This document shows, in pieces, positions 35,891 to 40,427 of a stretch of DNA of 40,427 nucleotides; within the stretch, counting starts at the first letter, position 1, and each line of letters opens with the position of its first letter. This DNA comes from Methanomicrobiales archaeon. Its GTDB lineage: Archaea; Halobacteriota; Methanomicrobia; Methanomicrobiales; Methanospirillaceae. Under the pieces are notes generated by a model. The model saw nothing but the letters and a program-made list of their open reading frames with translations. It was not told where the DNA came from and searched no databases. Where the stretch lies: the NCBI GenBank assembly GCA_025360805.1, contig JANYBK010000175.1, positions 1 through 40,427 on the forward strand. The letters run 5' to 3'. A program made the position numbers and the translations under genes.

Positions 35891-36423
35891 TTTGCAGTTT
35901 TTTAGCAATAAGTCAGATTGGCTTTTTACTGTATGCCTGATGCAAATCCATGAGATCTTTTTAATGCTGGGATGAAGTATTCCACATTCACGTCTTCTAC
36001 GGATTCATGCATGGATATGCCAGTGGATTTGTGATGAAAAGAATTAATGAGGCATATCATCAGGTCTGACTCATCAAAATCTTAATAAACAGCCCCCCGA
36101 TTCTCTTTTGTTAAAGTGTTGTCAATGAATGTTTCAAATTCTCTAATTTCGGTAGTGTAAGAATCCCAGATTGTATCGGGATAAGATTCCCGGGTTTGTT
36201 CGGAATAGCACTTCCCAGTCCGGTATCAGATATGTCATGGTGTGAGGCCATTTTCTCCTGCCGTGGTTACTCTCTAACCAATAACACTTGTACTAAAATC
36301 TCATCCACACTTTTGCTCTTTTCACAAACCCGGCGTGACACATTTTAATGCCAGAGCGGTTAACGTAACTGTAACCACGATGCATCTGACAGGTTGCATT
36401 GCTACATGTGGAGGGATAAATCA
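35891..36423. other. Intergenic region before the AMP phosphorylase gene
   Basis: About 530 bases without a convincing ORF on either strand. It contains short inverted repeats (ATCCC/GGGAT near 36165-36185) and an A/T element CATTTTAATG near 36341 that may be the promoter. Nothing else is recognisable. Confidence 0.4.
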
Positions 36424-37947
36424 GTGAAATTCAGCGCAAATATTCTGGATATTGCAACGCGAGGCGTACTTCTCAACCGGACAGATGCCCGCAGCATCGG
36501 TGTTCTTGATGGTGATCGAGTCCAGATAATAAACATAAAAAATGGTTTATCAACAGCAGCATTAGTACACACAACCTCAACGATCGCACGACAGGGCACT
36601 GTTGGCATATACCGGATTACAAATGAACGCCTGCATCTCGAAGATAACGCAGAAGTAGAGATTCGTGAAGCCCGAAGACCGGCATCCCTTGACTATGTAA
36701 AAAAGAAGATGGATGGCATCAGGCTTACCAAAGAAGAAACCCTGACCATAATTAAGGATATCGTGAGTGATGATTTATCCGACGCAGAACTGACAGCTTA
36801 TATCACCGCGTCCTATATCAACCCGCTTGATATGGATGAGGTGGAGCATCTCACCCGTGCAATGGTAGAGACCGGAGAACAGATCAAGTTTGCCTCACGC
36901 CCGATTGTTGATAAACATTCCATCGGTGGCGTACCGGGCAATAAGATTTCGCTGCTCGTTGTCCCTATCATTGCTGCAAGTGGACTGAAAATACCAAAGA
37001 CTAGTTCACGGGCGATCACGGGTGCCGGTGGCACAGCAGACCTTATGGAAACCCTCGCATTTGTGGAGTTCTCTGCCAGTGAAGTGCAGCAGATGACTGA
37101 AAAAGTCGGTGGAGTTATTGTCTGGGGTGGTGCAACAAATATCGCACCTGCTGATGATCGCATCATCATTCAGGAATATCCGTTCAAAATAGATGCCAGA
37201 GGACAGATGCTTGCCAGTGTCATGGCCAAAAAATTTGCCGTTGGTGCAAATCTTGTTGTGATTGATATTCCCGTTGGCCTGCATACCAAAGTTTCGACCA
37301 TGACAGAGGGAAGAAAACTTGCCCGGGAGTTTATCGAATTGGGTGAACGGCTTAACATGAAAGTTGAATGTGCTCTCACCTATGGTGACATTCCAGTAGG
37401 GCACAGTATTGGTCCAAAACTTGAAGTAAAAGAAGCCCTCCGAGTGCTTGAGGGGGCTACTGAACCCAACTCGTTTATCCAGAAGAGTATCTCTCTTGCA
37501 GGGATCGCGTTTGAAATGTCAGGAAAAGCTGCACGGGGTACCGGAGCTGCAATGGCACGGGAGATCCTCATATCAGGAAAAGCGCTCGAAAAATTCCGCC
37601 AGATTATTGAGATACAGGGTGGAGATCCCACGGTAAAATCGGATGATATTATTCCCGGTGAACATCAGTATGTAGTAAAAGCTCCTGCATCAGGTTATGT
37701 AATCGAGATGAATAACCGATCCCTCATAACCCTCGCCCGCACAGCAGGAGCCCCACAAGACGCGGGTGCCGGCATTCTCCTTCATGCTAAAAAGGGAAAA
37801 TTAGTCAAAGCGGGAGAACCGCTCTTTACCCTGTATGCTGAACGAAACTGGCGGCTCCAGAATGCAATTGAGGAAGGCCGGCGTCTGATGCCCATACTTG
37901 TCGAAGGTATGCTTCTTGACCGTGTGCCCTCAATTTCAGAGATATAG
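36424..37947 (+). CDS. deoA: AMP phosphorylase (archaeal thymidine phosphorylase-like)
   Basis: 507 residues from the GTG at 36424, preferred over the ORF-track ATG at 36394 because GAGGG at 36411-36415 is ideally spaced and the length fits the archaeal family. It phosphorolyses AMP to ribose-1,5-bisphosphate and adenine, feeding archaeal AMP degradation with R15P isomerase and RuBisCO. The archaeal N-terminal domain (1-85) precedes the phosphorylase core with [57 protein letters not shown] and [12 protein letters not shown]; a C-terminal barrel-like domain has [11 protein letters not shown]. Cytoplasmic housekeeping gene, not part of the glycan locus. Confidence 0.93.
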   Translation: MKFSANILDIATRGVLLNRTDARSIGVLDGDRVQIINIKNGLSTAALVHTTSTIARQGTVGIYRITNERLHLEDNAEVEIREARRPASLDYVKKKMDGIRLTKEETLTIIKDIVSDDLSDAELTAYITASYINPLDMDEVEHLTRAMVETGEQIKFASRPIVDKHSIGGVPGNKISLLVVPIIAASGLKIPKTSSRAITGAGGTADLMETLAFVEFSASEVQQMTEKVGGVIVWGGATNIAPADDRIIIQEYPFKIDARGQMLASVMAKKFAVGANLVVIDIPVGLHTKVSTMTEGRKLAREFIELGERLNMKVECALTYGDIPVGHSIGPKLEVKEALRVLEGATEPNSFIQKSISLAGIAFEMSGKAARGTGAAMAREILISGKALEKFRQIIEIQGGDPTVKSDDIIPGEHQYVVKAPASGYVIEMNNRSLITLARTAGAPQDAGAGILLHAKKGKLVKAGEPLFTLYAERNWRLQNAIEEGRRLMPILVEGMLLDRVPSISEI

Positions 37948-37987
37948 ACCGATTGGCTGATATATGAGCAGGTAGCGATAATTTATC

Positions 37988-39382
37988 ATGTATAGTCAAA
38001 GACATCGTTTCCTTTTTGCTCTGCTGTGCGTGATCCTTCTCTGCAGCTCTGTACAGGCAACGAACCTGCAGATAACTGTGCAGGATATCATTGATAACTC
38101 CACGATCCCGCATGCAACGGTATTTCTCAACGGCGGCAACATTGCCCGGACAAATACCCTCGGCCAGGTATATCTCACTCATTCCGGATTAAATGACTTA
38201 AAAATCATGGTTTCAATGACCGGTTATGATGATTGGGTAAAAACGGTAAACAGAAATGAAACATCGCTCCTTGTCAACATGAGCAGGAAAACCCTCACCC
38301 TCAAAGTGAGTCTTTTTGACTCTGACACCCTTGTGCCGGTTTCAGGAGCCCTTGTAAATATTTCTGCAGAAAACGTGACAATGGGAAAGCAGACTGATCT
38401 CTACGGTTCTGCACTGTTTGGAGTGACAGCCACAACCTTGTATTCTGTGGATATTGAAGCAACCAACTACCAGCCTCGCCACGCTATTGTAGATATGGCT
38501 GCAGAAAACCGGGAAGTCCAGTACTGGTTGCTCTCAGGAAACCGCTTTGCCATTGAAATCAAAGACACGGATGGAAAGGCACCGATTTCTGATGCAGAAG
38601 TGCGTATCGATTCAGGACTTGTGGGAAAAACTGATGCTAAAGGCAGACTTGTTATTCCGGTTACCCGCGGAAACTCCTATACCATTGAGATCCGGAAAGC
38701 TGGCTATCAGACATTAACCGTATCCAGAGTAATCAGCGACGCAGATGCCATCTATTCCGTAGAAATCACCAAAGCCCCCATTGGTGCGTTCATTTACGTT
38801 TTTGATGAAAACCATGCAGCGATCAATGGTGCGGATGTATACGTCAATGGCAATTTGCTCGGAAGTACTAACCAGTACGGACGCAGCACAATACCAAGCT
38901 TAGTCTCGGGAACTTATCCGGTTGAAATCAGAAAAGCGGGGTATGTAACGGTAAGTCGTCCTATTCAGGTATCAAACCCCAACGAGGATTATTCGTTCGA
39001 AATGACTTTTGAGAATGCCGATCTCTCGCTGTTTGTCAAAGATAACGAACAGAAGATTGTTCAAAATGCCAGCATCTCCATCAATGGGAATGTTATTGGT
39101 ATGACTGATGATCGCGGGCAGTATAATACCAAACTGAAATTCAATATCCCTTACAATATCACTGCCTCAAAGGATGGTTACCAGCCAGCATCGATCCAGA
39201 AACAAGTCGTTTCCGGGAATGCAACAGCAACAGCAACTCTTACTCTCGAAAAGAGTCTTGACTGGGGATTGATTACTGTAATTGCAGCAGGGGTTGTGGG
39301 TGTTCTTGTGCTCTTTGCAGTAATCAGGATGATTGGTCATCAAAGGAAGCGGCGTCATACCGTGAGAAGGAACGACATATAA
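37988..39382 (+). CDS. Membrane-anchored PEGA/carboxypeptidase-regulatory-like repeat protein
   Basis: 464 residues. Signal peptide (FLFALLCVILLCSSVQA), then about five beta-sandwich repeats of roughly 80 residues, for example GADVYVNGNLLGSTNQYGRS followed by IEIRKAGYQTLTV- or VEIRKAGYVTV-type lines, the pattern of PEGA and CarboxypepD_reg domains. A single transmembrane helix (GLITVIAAGVVGVLVLFAVIRM) near 430-450 and a basic cytoplasmic end (HQRKRRHTVRR) follow. So most of the protein is outside, tethered to the membrane. It begins 40 bases after deoA and may be co-transcribed, though no functional link is apparent. Specific role unknown. Confidence 0.75.
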   Translation: MYSQRHRFLFALLCVILLCSSVQATNLQITVQDIIDNSTIPHATVFLNGGNIARTNTLGQVYLTHSGLNDLKIMVSMTGYDDWVKTVNRNETSLLVNMSRKTLTLKVSLFDSDTLVPVSGALVNISAENVTMGKQTDLYGSALFGVTATTLYSVDIEATNYQPRHAIVDMAAENREVQYWLLSGNRFAIEIKDTDGKAPISDAEVRIDSGLVGKTDAKGRLVIPVTRGNSYTIEIRKAGYQTLTVSRVISDADAIYSVEITKAPIGAFIYVFDENHAAINGADVYVNGNLLGSTNQYGRSTIPSLVSGTYPVEIRKAGYVTVSRPIQVSNPNEDYSFEMTFENADLSLFVKDNEQKIVQNASISINGNVIGMTDDRGQYNTKLKFNIPYNITASKDGYQPASIQKQVVSGNATATATLTLEKSLDWGLITVIAAGVVGVLVLFAVIRMIGHQRKRRHTVRRNDI

Positions 39383-39543
39383 TCTCTTTTTACGATGGTT
39401 TTTTGCAGAAAAAAATTGTGCAATATTCTCAAAAGTTCTACATGTTCGGTGTTGTTGCAATCGCTCTGGATACTCCGGATAATTATGCAATGCTCGCAGC
39501 GCAAAACCGCTGGCAGGCAAAAAAATCCGCATCAAAATAGAAT

Positions 39544-39551
39544 TAAAAAAA
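39544..39551 (-). terminator. T-run terminator of the tRNA gene
   Basis: Directly after the tRNA 3' end the minus strand reads TTTTTTTAATT, a typical archaeal U-run. Confidence 0.6.
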
Positions 39552-39623
39552 CGGACCCAGCGGGAATCGAACCCGCGTCCTTGGGTTCGAAGCCCAAGAG
39601 GATGTCCTCTACCCCATGGATCC
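39552..39623 (-). tRNA. tRNA-Arg (anticodon TCG)
   Basis: 72 bases including the discriminator G. Acceptor arms GGATCCA and TGGGTCC pair (one T-G), the anticodon stem TTGGG/CCCAA encloses the loop CTTCGAA with anticodon TCG, and the T-arm reads CGGGTTCGATTCCCG. No intron, and CCA is not encoded. A TATA-like TACTTAATATC lies about 25-30 bases upstream on the minus strand. The ORF at 39167-39628 that covers it is spurious. Confidence 0.95.
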
Positions 39624-39679
39624 TTCACATCATCTTTACATCAAAAGATATTAAGTATTTTCTACCGATACACTAGTGG

Positions 39680-40117
39680 ATGATTCTGTCTGCACCTGAA
39701 ATTGAGCGCCGTCTCGATCTCTACAGCCCCGCAGGGAAACTTGTTATCACCCCGTATGGGGCTGAATGCCAGCAACCCGCGTCCTATGATCTCCGAGCTG
39801 CTGGCAATATAGTGCTCGAACGAGGCGCATGCACCCTTGTCCCGACACTCGAATGGGTTGAACTCCCCTTGGATCTGGCAGGAACTCTGCGGTGCAGATC
39901 CTCGATGGGAAGGCGTGGTGTATTACTCGGCGCAGGTTTTGTCGACCCGGGTTTTCGGGGGCAACTGACACTCTGTCTGACCAATATGGGTGCGGATACA
40001 ATAACTGTGCAGAAGAATGACCGGATTGTACAGATGGTCCTTCATGAGGTCCGGGAAGGAACCCGGTTGTATGCGGGGCGTTACCAGGATAGCAAGGGTG
40101 TTGTTGAGGCAAAATGA
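39680..40117 (+). CDS. Short dCTP deaminase/dUTPase-fold protein, more likely dUTPase
   Basis: 145 residues, shorter than the ~180-200 of dCTP deaminases. The trimeric dUTPase-like fold is indicated by QPASYDLRAAG, CRSSMGRRGV and AGFVDPGFRGQLTLCLTN. In dCTP deaminases the segment after IDPGWSG reads VLEFYN, with Glu as the deamination base (E138 in E. coli); here the aligned residue is Cys. The Asp of the (I/V)D motif, the general base in dUTPases, is kept. Thus dUTP hydrolysis is more likely than dCTP deamination, though databases may call it dcd. The stop overlaps the nrpR start (ATGA), so the two are co-transcribed. Confidence 0.75.
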   Translation: MILSAPEIERRLDLYSPAGKLVITPYGAECQQPASYDLRAAGNIVLERGACTLVPTLEWVELPLDLAGTLRCRSSMGRRGVLLGAGFVDPGFRGQLTLCLTNMGADTITVQKNDRIVQMVLHEVREGTRLYAGRYQDSKGVVEAK

Positions 40118-40427
40118 GCGTGATTCGTACAGAGAGAAAATATATCGAGATTTTAAGGATCTTAAAAGAGCATAGTGAGCCGGTGGGGGCAAAACGACTT
40201 TCAGAACTTATGGCAGACCGGGGTTTTGTCTTAAGTGACCGTGCGGTCCAGTATTATCTCAGCTATCTCGACACTATGGGTTTTACCGAGAAGGTTGGGA
40301 ACCTGGGAAGATTATTAACCCCTCTTGGCCGGGATGAGACCGATAACGCCCTTGTTGATGACAGGATTGGATTTGTCATATCAAAACTCGAGCGTCTCGC
40401 GTACCGGAGCACGTTTGATCCGGAGAC
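40114..40427 (+). CDS. nrpR: NrpR-type transcriptional regulator, N-terminal part (runs off right edge)
   Basis: The open frame from the ATG at 40114 continues to the window end (104 codons); it is absent from the ORF track because it is incomplete. It begins MSVIRTERKYIEILRILKEH and contains a winged-helix pattern (PVGAKRLSELMADRG, then SDRAVQYYLSYLDTMGFTEKVG), followed by GRLLTPLGRDE and DDRIGFVISKLERLAY. This matches the N-terminus of NrpR, the repressor of nitrogen-assimilation genes in methanogens that responds to 2-oxoglutarate. The start overlaps the previous stop by four bases. Confidence 0.85.
   Translation, partial: MSVIRTERKYIEILRILKEHSEPVGAKRLSELMADRGFVLSDRAVQYYLSYLDTMGFTEKVGNLGRLLTPLGRDETDNALVDDRIGFVISKLERLAYRSTFDPE

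Noticed and set aside
39167-39628. 153-residue minus-strand ORF
   Set aside because: Runs through the tRNA-Arg gene and the end of the PEGA-like gene; its N-terminal residues are translated tRNA.

Overview
The window looks like a chromosomal segment of a methanogenic archaeon, most likely of the order Methanomicrobiales (Methanoregula-like). The main reasons are an AglB-type oligosaccharyltransferase, a large S-layer-type protein with a PGF-CTERM-like tail, an AMP phosphorylase, an NrpR-type regulator, an intronless tRNA-Arg without an encoded CCA, TATA-type promoters and T-rich terminators. The genus assignment is inference.

Layout. (1) 1-360: 5' part of an ISH3-like transposase gene running off the left edge. 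(2) 781-4179: very large secreted IPT/TIG-repeat protein ending in a five-unit FG-GAP-like module. (3) 4446-13897, minus strand: a five-gene run for surface polysaccharide: methyltransferase, Wzm-like permease, Wzt-like ATPase with extra carbohydrate-binding-like domains, a 1359-residue methyltransferase/kinase-like/coiled-coil/double-GT2 protein, and a GT4-methyltransferase fusion. (4) 14308-19248: a segment bracketed by ~100-bp inverted repeats that carries gmd, a GT-B glycosyltransferase, fcl (GDP-fucose synthesis) and a zinc-ribbon membrane protein. (5) 19321-24581, minus: GT2, rfbA-rfbD-rfbB-rfbC (dTDP-rhamnose) and a GT4. (6) 24775-27229, plus: a polyprenyl-phosphate hexose synthase-like GT2 and a GT4. 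(7) 27260-29926, minus: aglB. (8) 30375-32540, minus: a second secreted protein with the same C-terminal module as gene 2. (9) 33128-35863: S-layer-type protein. (10) 36424-40427: AMP phosphorylase, a PEGA-like membrane protein, tRNA-Arg, a short DCD/dUTPase-fold protein and the start of nrpR.

How it fits together. Two nucleotide-sugar routes (GDP-fucose, dTDP-rhamnose) feed a set of glycosyltransferases. Two exits for glycan are present side by side: AglB, which transfers lipid-linked glycan to Asn of exported proteins, and an ABC (Wzm/Wzt) exporter. The exporter is accompanied by a protein with the domain order of the bacterial O-antigen terminator WbdD (methyltransferase, kinase-like, coiled coil), here fused to two glycosyltransferases. 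Its coiled coil contains a 63-bp tandem repeat that encodes exactly three heptads. I infer an archaeal O-antigen-like system with chain-length control; this is the most interesting content of the window. The flanking secreted proteins are likely acceptors or wall partners.
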